NCBI GenBank assembly: GCA_035310145.1
Contig: DATGEL010000080.1
Location: forward strand, 1 to 55,010
Source of the DNA: Dehalococcoidia bacterium
GTDB taxonomy: Bacteria > Chloroflexota > Dehalococcoidia > CAUJGQ01
Length of the DNA: 55,010 nucleotides
Direction: 5' to 3'
Shown: positions 16,359 to 27,722 of the stretch, piece after piece
Layout of the letters: each line of letters starts with the position of its first letter
Numbering within the stretch: the stretch's first letter is position 1
Made by a program: the position numbers and the translations under genes
The notes under the pieces: generated by a model
What the model was told of the DNA's origin: nothing
What the model saw: only the letters and a program-made list of their open reading frames with translations
Databases searched by the model: none

Positions 16359-17654
16359 TCAGCGGGTCGGTGAAGCTTCTGCGGCCCAGCCGGCGCGGCG
16401 CGGCAGCAGCGCGGCGAGCGGCAGGCACATCACCACGGCGATCAGGGCGAAGCCGGTGAAGGCCGGCGCGTAGCCGTGGCCGTTGTCGTAGAGCGCCCCG
16501 GCGATCACAGGACCGAGCACCAGCCCCGGTTGCAGCAGCAGGAAGAAGACGCCCTGAATGCGGCCCAGCGCCGCCGGGTCGAAGTCGCGCGCAAACAGCA
16601 TCACCGCGAGGATGCGGATATTGCCGGCGCCGAGCCCGAAGGCGAGCACGAACAGCAGGAGCACGGGCAGCGACTGCGGCGCCAGCGCAAAGGCGAGCAG
16701 GCCGGCCGCCTGCAACGTGAAGCTGACGATCGCCAGCAGCAGCGGGTCGAAGGAGTCGGCCAGCCAGCCGCAGCCCAGCCGGCCGCCCGCGCCGAGCACG
16801 TTCACGGCCGTCACCGCCGTCACGGCCAGCGAGTCGGCCAGGCCCGCGTCTTTCAGGCGCGGCAGCATCAGCAGCAGCGCCGCCTGGTTGCCGGCCTGCA
16901 CGCCGCAGGCCGCGATCGTGATCCACCAGAAGCGCCGGCTGCGCAGCGCCGCGCTCAGGGCGCCGCCACCCGTGCGAACGGCGCCTGAGGACGCCGTCCG
17001 CCAGCGTCCGGCGCGGGCAGGGCGCTCGCGCCGGGCGCCCGCGGCCGATTCTTCGCGGCCGAGCGGCAGCAGGCCGAGGTCTTCCGGCCGGTGCCGCAGC
17101 AGGGCGCAGGCGGGCAGGCTGACGATGAGCATGACAACGCCGGCGATCGCGAAGGCCGTGCGCCAGCCCGCGGCATCGACCACCGGCTTCCACACGGGCA
17201 CGAGAAAGGCGCCGATCGAGCCGCCGCCGAGGATCAGCCCGATCGCCAGGCCGCGCCGGCGCTCGAACCAGAGGGCGGCGGCAGCCGGCCCCGTGCCCGA
17301 GGCCCAGATCCCGTAGCCGATCGAGACCAACGCCCACGCGGCCAGAAAGCCGCCCAGGGAGCTGGTGCGGCTGAGCGCCAGCAGCCCCAGTCCGCCGCAG
17401 AAGCTCGCCAGAATCAGCATGCGCCGCGGGCCGGAGCGGTCGAACCAGGCGCCGACCAGTGGCGCCACCACGCCTGTCAGCACGTTGGTGAGCGAGAAGA
17501 TGAAGGCCAGCAGCGCCGCGCTCCAGCCGAAGGCATGGCGCACGGGGGTGAAGAACACGGTGAGGCCGTAGATCAGCGTGCCGGCCCAGTAAATGTTGAG
17601 CACGACGAAGCCAAGCACGATCCACCAGCCGTAGAACACGTGCCGGCTCGTCAT
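16359..17654 (-). CDS. MFS transporter (oxalate/formate antiporter-like family)
   Basis: The protein (431 residues from this ATG) has twelve hydrophobic helices in two halves with an Arg-rich central loop. YGWWIVLGFVVLNIYWAGTLIYGLTVFFTPV at the N-terminus is typical of the OFA/monocarboxylate branch of the major facilitator superfamily. GAWFDRSGPRRML is the cytoplasmic motif between helices 2 and 3. The substrate is unknown and is probably a small carboxylate. A GTG at 17,681 would add nine residues. It converges on the PPOX gene, with stops seven bases apart, and diverges from the GH15 gene. Confidence 0.82.
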   Translation of the reverse strand: MTSRHVFYGWWIVLGFVVLNIYWAGTLIYGLTVFFTPVRHAFGWSAALLAFIFSLTNVLTGVVAPLVGAWFDRSGPRRMLILASFCGGLGLLALSRTSSLGGFLAAWALVSIGYGIWASGTGPAAAALWFERRRGLAIGLILGGGSIGAFLVPVWKPVVDAAGWRTAFAIAGVVMLIVSLPACALLRHRPEDLGLLPLGREESAAGARRERPARAGRWRTASSGAVRTGGGALSAALRSRRFWWITIAACGVQAGNQAALLLMLPRLKDAGLADSLAVTAVTAVNVLGAGGRLGCGWLADSFDPLLLAIVSFTLQAAGLLAFALAPQSLPVLLLFVLAFGLGAGNIRILAVMLFARDFDPAALGRIQGVFFLLLQPGLVLGPVIAGALYDNGHGYAPAFTGFALIAVVMCLPLAALLPRRAGWAAEASPTR

Positions 17655-17794
17655 CGTCTGGCTCTGCTCCGCCTGGCCCACGCATGCTGCCGCCGAGGGC
17701 AGGCAGCGCCGCGGCCAACGCTGCTAGCATGGGTGCACATCAGCCCCTACTGTAGCAGCCGTCGTGCCGTCGTAATGAGAGAAAGGACGCGGGC

Positions 17795-19648
<1,854 letters not shown>

Positions 19649-19662
19649 CAGCCGGGCGCCGC

Positions 19663-21531
19663 CTACGCCTCACCCGCCAGCAGGTCGCGGCCATCCGCCT
19701 GCGCCGGCGGCTCGATGCCCAGCAGCGCCGCCAGCGTGGGCGCCAGATCGATCGCGCGGGCGCCGGGCAGCCGCAGCCCTGCCGGCACGCCGGGGCCGGC
19801 CAGCAGCAGCGGTGGGCGCATGTTGACGTTCAGCCGCTCGTCGATCGCGTCCGGCAGGTAGCCGTGCTGGCCGAGCAGCGGCGAGGGGGCGATCAGCTCA
19901 TGCGCGTCGGGCGCGTCGAACTGGTGCGGCGGCGCGGCGAAGACGACGACATCGCCGCTGCGGCCGGCAAAGCGCATCGTCGCCGGGCCGCACGAAGTCG
20001 GAATCGCTCCCGTCTCCTCGAAGCCGTAGACCGCGTCGATCGCACGCTCACCGTTGCCGTTCAGCGCCAGGAAGGCCGCCTTGATGCGCTCGCAGGTTGA
20101 GGCGTACGCGGCCGCGGGCACCACGCCGCCCGGCTCGCGCCCGGCCAAATTGACGTAGACGTTGCAGGTGCCGCCGGCCCAGAAGGCGACGGCGCGGCTC
20201 TGCGGCAGCGGCTGGCCAGCGGCGTCCGCGACCAGCAGGCCAGCGCGCTCCAGCACCAGATTGGCGTTGATCGAGCGCCAGGCGGCGCCGAAACCGTGGT
20301 CGGCGCTGACCGCAACCAGCGCGTCGTCCGGCATCTGCTCGAGCAGGAAGCCGAGCAGCCGGTCGGCTCCCGCGTAGGCCGCGCGCAGGTAGCGTTCATA
20401 GCGCGCCGCCTGCGCCGGGTCGTAGCCGGGGTAGGCCGGCGTGACGCAGGCCATGAACTGGTGTGAGAACTCGTCGGTGACGGGCGCCCCGGCGAAGAGC
20501 AGATCCGGCTGATACGCTTCGATCGCATGGCGGTAGACGGCCTCGACGTTGGCGTAGAACATCAACCCCTGCTCGACGTAGGTCTCGGCGTCGACCAGGC
20601 CGGCCTCGATCGGGCCGTGATCGGCCGTCTCCGGCACGGCGAAGACCTCGCTCGCCAGCAGATCTTCGAGGTCCGGCCGGCTGGCCCGCGCCCGTGAGAT
20701 CGTGGTGAAGGCGAGCCAGCACTGCGCCAGGTCCGGCGCCAGCGCGATCAGCTTGAAGTGCAAGCCGGCCAGCCGCCCGTCGCTGAGACGCACACGCACC
20801 GGCGCCCACTCGCCCGGCCGCAGCGTGGCGACTTCGCTCATGCCGTCGCGCCGTTCGGCGATCAGCACGCGGTCGTAGCCGGTGGCGCTCGTCGCGTAGA
20901 CATAGGCATGGTAGACGCGGTCCGGATTCTCCGCGGGCCGCGTGCTGGCGATGGTGAGCTCGGCCTCGCGCGGCGGCAGCGTGCTCGGCGGCGCGTTCCG
21001 CCAGCCCGTGGCGGGCGGGAAGTCGCTGCGCAGGTCCGCCAGTCCTAGCCGCGCCGCGATCTCCGAGCGGTAGCCCGGCGGGTCGTGCCGCAGCAGGGCG
21101 CCGCGGGCGGAATAGAAGGTGCGGAAGTCGATCACCGGGCCGGCACAGGTCGCGGGCAAAGTGCCCGGCCACTCGACGCAGGCGACGCTCAGGCCCTGCC
21201 GCTCCGCCGCCTGGGCCAGCGTCTCCGCCTGCAACAGCCGGGCATCGAAGCCGGAGGACGCCTCGGTGATCGGCGTGTCGGTGGCGTGGAAGACGTTGTT
21301 GATTGCGCCGCTGGTGCCGGACCAGGCGCCCGTCTGCAGCGTGGCCCAGCCGGCGCCCGTGTTGGTGGGCAGCGCCGGCAGGCAGCCGCCGGCGCCGCTG
21401 ACGCCGCGCGCCAGCAGCCGCTGAAACACCGGCATGGCGCCCGCGGCAACGTAACGCGCCATCAGGTCGTGGCGCATCCCGTCTGAGGCGAAGAACAGCA
21501 GGCGGCGGGGACGGTCGGCCTGGGTGCTCAT
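19663..21531 (-). CDS. Alkaline phosphatase superfamily protein (type I phosphodiesterase / nucleotide pyrophosphatase-like)
   Basis: This 622-residue enzyme has the metal-binding core of the alkaline phosphatase superfamily. LLFFASDGMRHDLM carries the first Asp, PTNTGAGWATLQTGAW the probable Thr nucleophile, and APVTDEFSHQF and AVSADHGFG further metal ligands. The C-terminus has the usual SPLLGQHGY and LAPTLAALLGI segments. A large insert at about residues 215-330 is not recognised. Likely substrates are phosphodiesters or phosphonates. The ATG at 21,531 is chosen because upstream codons in frame are Arg-rich antisense of the next gene. It converges with the GH15 gene, with stops 15 bases apart. 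Confidence 0.8.
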   Translation of the reverse strand: MSTQADRPRRLLFFASDGMRHDLMARYVAAGAMPVFQRLLARGVSGAGGCLPALPTNTGAGWATLQTGAWSGTSGAINNVFHATDTPITEASSGFDARLLQAETLAQAAERQGLSVACVEWPGTLPATCAGPVIDFRTFYSARGALLRHDPPGYRSEIAARLGLADLRSDFPPATGWRNAPPSTLPPREAELTIASTRPAENPDRVYHAYVYATSATGYDRVLIAERRDGMSEVATLRPGEWAPVRVRLSDGRLAGLHFKLIALAPDLAQCWLAFTTISRARASRPDLEDLLASEVFAVPETADHGPIEAGLVDAETYVEQGLMFYANVEAVYRHAIEAYQPDLLFAGAPVTDEFSHQFMACVTPAYPGYDPAQAARYERYLRAAYAGADRLLGFLLEQMPDDALVAVSADHGFGAAWRSINANLVLERAGLLVADAAGQPLPQSRAVAFWAGGTCNVYVNLAGREPGGVVPAAAYASTCERIKAAFLALNGNGERAIDAVYGFEETGAIPTSCGPATMRFAGRSGDVVVFAAPPHQFDAPDAHELIAPSPLLGQHGYLPDAIDERLNVNMRPPLLLAGPGVPAGLRLPGARAIDLAPTLAALLGIEPPAQADGRDLLAGEA

Positions 21532-21586
21532 CTCGAAGAGTATACGACGGCCGGCTGCCGGCGCTGCTTCGCGCACACCATCGAAG

Positions 21587-22234
21587 CTACGACTCGGAAG
21601 GCGCCGCCTCCGCGGCGGGCGCCTCCGCCTCGGCCGGCGGCGCCTCGGCGGCGGCCTCCTCGACTTCCTCTTCCGCGGCCGCCTGGCGCGTGACGCTGGC
21701 AACGAGCAAGTCGGGGTCGGCCAGCAGCGTGACGTTGGCAGGCACGGGCAGGTCGCGGACGTGGATCTGCGAGTCGAAGCCGGTCATGCCCGAGATGTCG
21801 GCGGCGATGTGCTGCGGGATATCGCCCGGCAGGCACTCGACATCAACCCGATCCAGCGCCTGCACCACGAGGCCGTCGAGATCGGCGACCGGGGCGCTGC
21901 CGCTGAGGACAACCGGCACGGCGACGGACATCTTCTCCGTCATCGAGACCTGCTGGAAGGCGACGTGCTTCAGCTGGCCCGTCAGCGCGAAGCGCTGGAT
22001 CTCGCGCACCACGGCCGTGCGCGGCGCGCTCTCGCCGTCCACCGTGATCGCGACCAGCCCTGTGTGGCCGGCGGCGTGCACCACATGCCTCAGCTCGCGT
22101 TCGCCGGCCTGCACCGGCGTGGACTGCTGGCCGCGGCCGTAGACGTTGCAGGGCACGAGCCCTGCGCGGCGCAACCGGCTGACTTTCTTGCCGAGCACAG
22201 TGCGCGGCTGCGCGGCGAGTTCGGTCGTAGCCAT
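21587..22234 (-). CDS. rplY: Large ribosomal subunit protein bL25 (CTC-type general stress protein)
   Basis: The 215-residue protein is the long (CTC/TL5) form of bL25, which binds 5S rRNA. The N-terminal L25 domain spans residues 1-90 (LRRAGLVPCNVYGRG contains the rRNA-binding Gly-Arg loop). The second, beta domain follows (VPVVLSGSAPVADLDGLVVQAL... DIPQHIAADISGM). The C-terminal tail is a low-complexity Glu/Ala run (EEEVEEAAAEAPPAEAEA), typical of this form. AAGGAG lies about 11 bases before the ATG. The gene stands apart from other ribosomal genes, as is usual for bL25, and diverges from queA. Confidence 0.93.
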   Translation of the reverse strand: MATTELAAQPRTVLGKKVSRLRRAGLVPCNVYGRGQQSTPVQAGERELRHVVHAAGHTGLVAITVDGESAPRTAVVREIQRFALTGQLKHVAFQQVSMTEKMSVAVPVVLSGSAPVADLDGLVVQALDRVDVECLPGDIPQHIAADISGMTGFDSQIHVRDLPVPANVTLLADPDLLVASVTRQAAAEEEVEEAAAEAPPAEAEAPAAEAAPSES

Positions 22235-22404
22235 GACGGTGAAGGCTCCTTCAGGCCGGGCGCGGCGCCGCGGCGAGCGCAGACAACAGGGCCGGTGCCT
22301 GCAAATGGGCGTACTACAACGTGGGCGCGAAGCCCCACACACTGGCGGATCGTAGCAACGGCCCGCGTATTGCGTCAATTTCGCGCCTTCCGCACGCTCG
22401 AGCT

Positions 22405-23445
22405 GTGCGAACCGCCGACTTCGACTACGAGCTGCCGCCCGAGCTGATCGCCCAGACCGCCGCCGAGCCGCGCGACGCCTCGCGGCTGCTGGTGCTGCCC
22501 GCCGAGGGCGAGGCCGAGCACCGCGTCTTCCGCGACCTGCCCGGCTATCTGCGCCCCGGCGATGCGCTGGTGCTCAACGACACGCGCGTGATCATGGCGC
22601 GGCTGCGCGGGCGCCTGCTGCCCGGCCGCGGCGGCGTGGAAGCGTTGCTGCTGCGCGATCTCGGCGACGGGCGCTGGGAGGCGCTGGTGCGGCCAGGTCG
22701 ACGCTTGCGGCCGGGGCGCGAGGTTGACTTCGACGGCCTGCGCGGCACGGTAGACGAGGCGCGCGGCGAGGGCTTCGCCGTGCTGCGCTTTCCGCCGGGC
22801 ACGGATCCGACCGCGCACGGCGCCCTGCCGCTGCCCCACTACATCCACGAGCTGCCGGCCGACCCGGAGCGCTACCAGACCGTCTACGCCCGCGCGCCCG
22901 GCAGCGCCGCCGCGCCCACGGCCGGCCTGCACTTCACGCCGGCGTTGCTCGACCAGCTTCGCGGGCGCGGCGTCGGCGTGCACTTCCTCACGCTGCACGT
23001 CGGGCCGGGCACCTTCCGGCCCGTCTCGGTCGACGATCCGGCCAGGCACCCGATGCACGAGGAGTGGTTCACGATCGCGGAAGAAACGGCGGCGGCGCTG
23101 AACGCGGCACGGGCGTCCGGCGGGCGCATCGTGGCGGTGGGCACGACCGTGGTGCGCACATTGGAGCAGGTGGCGGCCGACACGCCCGACGGCGCCCTGC
23201 GCGGCGCCCGCGGCTGGACACGGCTGCTGATCCTGCCGGGCTACCGGTTCAGAGCGATCGACGCGCTGATCACTAACTTCCACCTGCCGCGTTCGACGCT
23301 GCTGATGCTCGTCTCCGCCTTCGCGGGGCGCGAACGGGTGCTGGCCGCCTACGCCGAGGCCGTGCGCCGGCGCTACCGCTTCTACTCCTTCGGCGACGCG
23401 ATGCTGCTCTTCCCAGCACGCGGCGGCGAGCCGGCGATGCGCTGA
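22405..23445 (+). CDS. queA: S-adenosylmethionine:tRNA ribosyltransferase-isomerase
   Basis: This 346-residue enzyme transfers and isomerises the ribosyl part of SAM onto 7-aminomethyl-7-deazaguanine at tRNA position 34, making epoxyqueuosine. Family marks include FDYELPPELIAQ at the N-terminus, DALVLNDTRVIMARL, ALPLPHYIHE, YQTVYA, GSAAAPTAGLHFTPALL, LHVGPGTFRPV and ITNFHLPRSTLLMLVSAFAG. All are intact and the length is normal. The GTG at 22,405 gives the standard N-terminus, although the local ribosome site is weak. Tgt, which acts two steps earlier in the pathway, is in this window at 47,003. Confidence 0.94.
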   Translation: MRTADFDYELPPELIAQTAAEPRDASRLLVLPAEGEAEHRVFRDLPGYLRPGDALVLNDTRVIMARLRGRLLPGRGGVEALLLRDLGDGRWEALVRPGRRLRPGREVDFDGLRGTVDEARGEGFAVLRFPPGTDPTAHGALPLPHYIHELPADPERYQTVYARAPGSAAAPTAGLHFTPALLDQLRGRGVGVHFLTLHVGPGTFRPVSVDDPARHPMHEEWFTIAEETAAALNAARASGGRIVAVGTTVVRTLEQVAADTPDGALRGARGWTRLLILPGYRFRAIDALITNFHLPRSTLLMLVSAFAGRERVLAAYAEAVRRRYRFYSFGDAMLLFPARGGEPAMR

Positions 23446-23451
23446 CGCTCG

Positions 23452-24789
23452 CTACGCCGGCAGCGGCGCGGGCACGGCGGCGCCGAGCACACTCTCGCAC
23501 CAGGCGGCCACGCGCAGCAGCGCCTCATCCGCCCGCGGCCGGCCGACGAGCTGCAGGCCCAGCGGCAGGCCCTGGGCGTCGCGGCCGCCGGGCAGCGCGA
23601 TCGCCGGCGGGCCGAACATCGTCCAGGGCGCGTTGAACGACGGGTCGCCGGTGAAGTCGAGCCCTTCAGGCGCCGGGCCGGCCGCCGCGGGCACGAGCAG
23701 GGCATCGAAGCGCTGAAGCAGCGGCAGCGTGCGCTGCAGCAGGTCGGCGCGCACGCGCTGCGCCTCCAGATAGGCCGTGGCGGGCAGCAGCAGCCCCGTC
23801 TCCACCAGGGCGCGCAGGCGCGGCGGATACTCGGGCAGGTGTTCGCCGTAGGTGCGGCTGTGAAAGGCGGCGGCCTCGGCGGCCATGATCACGTGGTGCG
23901 CCTCCAGCGTCAGTTCAAACTCCGCCGGCAGCGCCGCCTCCTCCACCCGCGCCCCGGCGCTCGCCAGGCGCCGCGCCGCCGCGGCCAGCATCGACTCCAT
24001 CTCAGCGTGCAGGCGGTTGGGGAAAAGGCGCGGCACGACGCCAAGCTGCGGCGCGGTGTCCGGCCTGCCGCCCTCCGGCTCGGCCACCCACTCGGGACGC
24101 GTCATCACGTCGAGCAGCAGCGCCGCGTCGGCCACGGTGCGGGTCAGCGGCCCCAGCGTATCGAGCGACCAGGCGAAGGGGATCACGCCCTTGCGGCTGA
24201 TGCGGCCGAAGCTCGGCTTGAAGCCGACGACACCGCAGAACGAGGCCGGCCGCAGCACTGAGCCGGCCGTTTGCGTGCCCAGCGCGGCTGGCGCCATCGC
24301 CGCGGCCACGGCAGCCGCCGAGCCGCTGCTGGAGCCGGCCGGCGTATGTGCCGGGTTCCAGGGATTCACCGTCTCGGCCGGATCGCCCATGGCGAAGGTC
24401 GTGGTCGCGGTCTTGCCCAGGATCAGCGCCCCGGCCTTGCGCAGCGCCGCCACCGAGGCCGCATCGCGCGCCGCGGGTGGCGCGTCCGCGAGAAAGGCGG
24501 CGTTGGCGCGCGTGGGCAGGCCGGACACGTCGTAGATGTCCTTCACGCCGACCGGCACACCGTGCAGGGGGCCGCGGAAGGCGCCGGCCCGCGCCTCACG
24601 GTCGAGCAGGGCGGCCTCGGCCTCCACGGCCACGCGGTCGATCGCCACCCACGCTTTCAGGCGGCCGTCAAACGCGTCGATCCGTTCGAGCGCCGCCGCG
24701 GCGATCTCGCCGGGCGAGACGGCGCCCTCGTGCACCAGGCGGCTGAGCTGGGTGGCGCTGTGCGAGAGCAGGCTCGAGGTCGTGGTCAT
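23452..24789 (-). CDS. Amidase signature enzyme (AtzE/GatA-like)
   Basis: The 445-residue amidase-signature protein has an intact Ser-cisSer-Lys triad: Lys83 in VGVKDIYD, cis-Ser155 in AGSSSGSAAA and nucleophile Ser177 in GTQTAGSVLRPASFCG. In most relatives the last motif reads GTDTGGS; the Asp is Gln here. The C-terminal half lacks the GatA tRNA-linked features and no gatB or gatC is nearby, so it is unlikely to be the tRNA amidotransferase. Its ATG overlaps the TGA of the upstream DUF4089-like gene (24,786-24,789), pointing to an AtzG-AtzE-type complex. It is convergent with queA. The substrate amide is unknown. Confidence 0.85.
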   Translation of the reverse strand: MTTTSSLLSHSATQLSRLVHEGAVSPGEIAAAALERIDAFDGRLKAWVAIDRVAVEAEAALLDREARAGAFRGPLHGVPVGVKDIYDVSGLPTRANAAFLADAPPAARDAASVAALRKAGALILGKTATTTFAMGDPAETVNPWNPAHTPAGSSSGSAAAVAAAMAPAALGTQTAGSVLRPASFCGVVGFKPSFGRISRKGVIPFAWSLDTLGPLTRTVADAALLLDVMTRPEWVAEPEGGRPDTAPQLGVVPRLFPNRLHAEMESMLAAAARRLASAGARVEEAALPAEFELTLEAHHVIMAAEAAAFHSRTYGEHLPEYPPRLRALVETGLLLPATAYLEAQRVRADLLQRTLPLLQRFDALLVPAAAGPAPEGLDFTGDPSFNAPWTMFGPPAIALPGGRDAQGLPLGLQLVGRPRADEALLRVAAWCESVLGAAVPAPLPA

Positions 24790-25010
24790 CGCCCGCCTTC
24801 CTCTCCCCGGCCCTCCCCCGATCCCTCGGCGGAGAGAGTAGGCGGCTCAACGCCCGGATCGAGCGCATAGCCACGCAGGGCGGCGCAGGCGCGGGCCGTG
24901 CGCTCGACGCTCGGGCGCAGCGCGACGGCGCGGGCCTGGCCGTAGGCGGCCCGGGCGGCGGCGAGCAGCGAAGGCAGGGAGGCGCGGTCGGCAGCAGGCA
25001 GCTCGTTCAT
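24786..25010 (-). CDS. Small DUF4089/AtzG-like protein coupled to the amidase
   Basis: This 74-residue protein starts MNELPAADRASL, has a helical centre and ends in a Gly/Glu/Arg tail (TLSAEGSGEGRGEEGG). Its TGA overlaps the ATG of the amidase in an ATGA junction. Short helical proteins of the DUF4089/AtzG family often precede amidase-signature genes and form a complex with the enzyme, as GatC does with GatA. The match here is from size, helix content and position, not from a strong motif. The tail is read from a C/G-rich stretch (24,801-24,836) resembling the dispersed intergenic repeats, so the native C-terminus may have been extended by it. Confidence 0.6.
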   Translation of the reverse strand: MNELPAADRASLPSLLAAARAAYGQARAVALRPSVERTARACAALRGYALDPGVEPPTLSAEGSGEGRGEEGGR

Positions 25011-25054
25011 GGCCTGCACTCTACCACGGGCGCGCCTGGGGCCGGAGACGCGGC

Positions 25055-26320
25055 TCACTCGATCGCGCGCATCTCGCCGCCCGCGGCCCAGCACGCCGCC
25101 AGCGCCGCGAGTCCGAGCAGCCCGCTGCCGGTGACGGCCGCGACCGGACCGCTCGCTTCGGCGATCGCGCCCAGGGCGAACATCGCCAGCGGCAGCGTGC
25201 CGATCGCCATGCTGAGCACACCCATCACGCGGCCGCGCACGTGCTCCTCGGAGACGGAGAGCACCAGCGTCGCCTGCATCGTCGAGAACCCCGACATCCC
25301 GACACCGGCCACGATCAGCGCCCCGAACGCCATTGGATACATCGTGGCCAGGGCGAAAACGATCAACGCCGACAAAGCGATGCCGACACCGCCGGCGTAG
25401 AGCCGCACGCGCCAGGCGCGCCGGTCTGCCGCCGCGATCAGGCAGGCGCCCAGCAGCGAGCCGCCGCCCGCGGCGCTGCCCAGCACGCCCGTCCAGAAGG
25501 CGTTGACCCCGAGTCCCTTCGCGAAAACGGGCACCAGCGGCAGGTAGGTGAAGTAGAAGACGTTCATCACCACGGAGATGGAGAGCAGACCGAGCAGAGC
25601 GCGGTGGCGCGCGGTGTAACGCAAGCCCTCCGCCAGTTGCGCCCGCAGCGCCGCCCGCGCCGGCGCGACGCGGGCGCGCGCCGGCACGCGCACGCCGATC
25701 AGGCAAACCGCCGCGAGCGCGCAGCAGAGGCCGCTGGCACAGAAGGCCACGCCGCTGCCGGCCACGTTGATGATCGCGCCGCCGAGCAAGTTGCCGATCA
25801 ACGTGCCGCTGGTCTGGTTGATCGCTTCGAGAGCGAAGGCGTTGCCGAGCAGTTCGGCGCCGGTGAGATCGCCGATCAGGGCGCGGCGGCAGGTGAGGTC
25901 GGCGACGCCGCCCAGGCCCATCAACACCATCGCCAGGTAGATCTGCCAGGGCTGCGAGCGCCCGGCCACGACCACGACACCGATGACCAAAGCGACCGCG
26001 ACCAGCAGCCAGAACTGCAGGCGCAGCACGCGCAGGCGGTCGAAGCGATCGGCCACCACACCGCCGGCCAACCCACCCACGAACAGTGGTGCGAAGTAGG
26101 CGGCGCCGACGAGCTGCACCAGCAGCGTCGAGCCGCTCTGGTGATAGACGAGATAACTGCCGGTGAACAGGCTCAGCCAGCGCGCCGTGTTCCAGAAGAA
26201 GCCGCTGACGAAGAAGCGTGGATAGGTGGGCAACGCCAGGGCGCGCAGGGCGCCGTCCCGCCGTGCGGTTTCGGCAAGCGGTTGCGCGGTGCTGCGGATC
26301 GAGGCCATCCTGCCCAGCAT
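25055..26320 (-). CDS. MFS transporter (EntS/DHA3-like exporter)
   Basis: This 421-residue protein has twelve membrane helices, with an N-terminal ALPTYPRFFVSGFFWNTARWLSLFTGSYLVY typical of the DHA3/EntS branch. The GGVVADRFDRLRVL motif A lies between helices 2 and 3, and SVSEEHVRGRVMGVLSMA is the equivalent motif in the second half. These proteins export siderophores, macrolides or other drugs. The start could also be at 26,308 (the fifth codon, ATG). It is followed at 45 bases by the small amidase partner on the same strand, but no functional link is evident. Confidence 0.82.
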   Translation of the reverse strand: MLGRMASIRSTAQPLAETARRDGALRALALPTYPRFFVSGFFWNTARWLSLFTGSYLVYHQSGSTLLVQLVGAAYFAPLFVGGLAGGVVADRFDRLRVLRLQFWLLVAVALVIGVVVVAGRSQPWQIYLAMVLMGLGGVADLTCRRALIGDLTGAELLGNAFALEAINQTSGTLIGNLLGGAIINVAGSGVAFCASGLCCALAAVCLIGVRVPARARVAPARAALRAQLAEGLRYTARHRALLGLLSISVVMNVFYFTYLPLVPVFAKGLGVNAFWTGVLGSAAGGGSLLGACLIAAADRRAWRVRLYAGGVGIALSALIVFALATMYPMAFGALIVAGVGMSGFSTMQATLVLSVSEEHVRGRVMGVLSMAIGTLPLAMFALGAIAEASGPVAAVTGSGLLGLAALAACWAAGGEMRAIE

Positions 26321-26378
26321 GCCGGCCGCCGGCCCGAGCGTGCAACGGGAATGGTTTCGCCGCCGGGCGCGATCGACG

Positions 26379-27722
26379 TCAGCGTGCCGGCGTGGCCGCG
26401 GGCGGCGGCGAAAGCGCCAGGATCGTGACCTCGACTTTGGCCGGCGTCACGCCGTCCTTCTCCAGCCCGACCGGCAGCGCGACCTTCGGCTCCAGGCTGT
26501 AGCTTCCGGGCGAGAGGCCGCTCAGATCCACCGTCGCAGTGATCTGCCTGGCGATGTCGTCCGGCTTCAAGGCGAGGATCTGCGGCAACGGCCCAGAGAA
26601 GGCCACCGTCACCGTCGTGTTCTGCGTCTGCACCTGCGTGCCGGGCGCGGCATTGACGAACCTCGGCGCCACCAGCACCGAGCTCGAACCGCGGATCGGC
26701 TGGACGGAAACGGTGGCCGTCACCGTCGTCGCGTCCACGACCGTCACGCCGGCGGGCGGTTTCAGCGCGACGACGCGCTTCACGTCGCCCGTGGCGCCCT
26801 CCACCTCGAGCGTGTCGGTCGCGATCGTCGTGACGCTGTTGAGCACGTCGAGCGTGCCCTGGATCGTCACACTCGGCGGATCGGAGGCGACGCCCACGAC
26901 CTGGTAGCCGGGCGCGGGCTTGCCGTGCGTCTGCACGCCGACGTACGCCTCCTGCGAGAAGACCGCGCGCCGGATGGCGACGTGGATCGTCGCGGTTGCC
27001 GGCTGCACGGTCGGCCCGCTGACCGTGCGGCCGTCGCTGCTGCGCGCGATCAGCGGCACGGTGACCGTGGTGGAGACCGAGAGGCCGGTCAGATGCAGAT
27101 CGGCGTACACACTGTCCACTGCGTCCACGTTCTGCTTGAGGCCGACGACCTGCGCCTGCGCGGGGTCGGAGGTGGGCGCCGAGGCCAGCTCGAAGCCGAC
27201 GGGTAATGAATCGACCTGGTTGATGCGGATCGGCACCGTTTGCTGCGCTTCCGGCTGCAGCGTGACGAAGACGGTCTGCGGATCGACTTCGGCGCGCACG
27301 CCTCGGCGTTTCACGTTGGCGTGCACGGGCACGAGAAATGTCTCGCTGGTGCCGTCGGTGCGCGTGGGCTGGGAAACGCCGGCCATGTCGGCGAACAGGT
27401 CGATGTTGTTCGTCTGCACCGCCTGCACGTCGGAGTTGGCGCCGATCAGCGTCAAATTGATCTGGTTGGGGCTGATGCTCGTCGGGATGAAGCCCTTGGG
27501 CGCGTTGTGCAGCTGTCCCTGGTCGGTGGCGAGCTGCAAGGACGGGAAGGGGCGCCGCGTTGTGGGGTTCTCCTCGTTGGTGACGTAGACCCAGAGCACC
27601 GTCGCCAGCGCCAGCGAGAGCAGCATCAGCGGCGAGTTGACCAGCAGCGTGCGGCCCGCGCGTCTCCCGTCCTGCCGAAACCAGTGCCAGATCCGCTCAG
27701 CCCACGCCACCGCCGCTGCCAC
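26379..27722 (-). CDS. cdaR: CdaR/YbbR-like protein, regulator of the diadenylate cyclase
   Basis: This 447-residue protein has one N-terminal membrane helix (LMLLSLALATVLWVYV, residues 32-47) followed by NEENPT. About four extracytoplasmic YbbR beta repeats follow; their repeated features are V.VP..., GY.V..V...P..V.I.G and similar, at about residues 50-430. CdaR proteins bind and modulate the membrane-bound c-di-AMP synthase CdaA. The GTG at 27,722 overlaps the end of cdaA by 26 bases; a GTG at 27,710 is a close alternative. The tail is Pro/Ala-rich. Gene order cdaA-cdaR is the classical one, though glmM, often third, is missing here. Confidence 0.88.
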   Translation of the reverse strand: MAAAVAWAERIWHWFRQDGRRAGRTLLVNSPLMLLSLALATVLWVYVTNEENPTTRRPFPSLQLATDQGQLHNAPKGFIPTSISPNQINLTLIGANSDVQAVQTNNIDLFADMAGVSQPTRTDGTSETFLVPVHANVKRRGVRAEVDPQTVFVTLQPEAQQTVPIRINQVDSLPVGFELASAPTSDPAQAQVVGLKQNVDAVDSVYADLHLTGLSVSTTVTVPLIARSSDGRTVSGPTVQPATATIHVAIRRAVFSQEAYVGVQTHGKPAPGYQVVGVASDPPSVTIQGTLDVLNSVTTIATDTLEVEGATGDVKRVVALKPPAGVTVVDATTVTATVSVQPIRGSSSVLVAPRFVNAAPGTQVQTQNTTVTVAFSGPLPQILALKPDDIARQITATVDLSGLSPGSYSLEPKVALPVGLEKDGVTPAKVEVTILALSPPPAATPAR

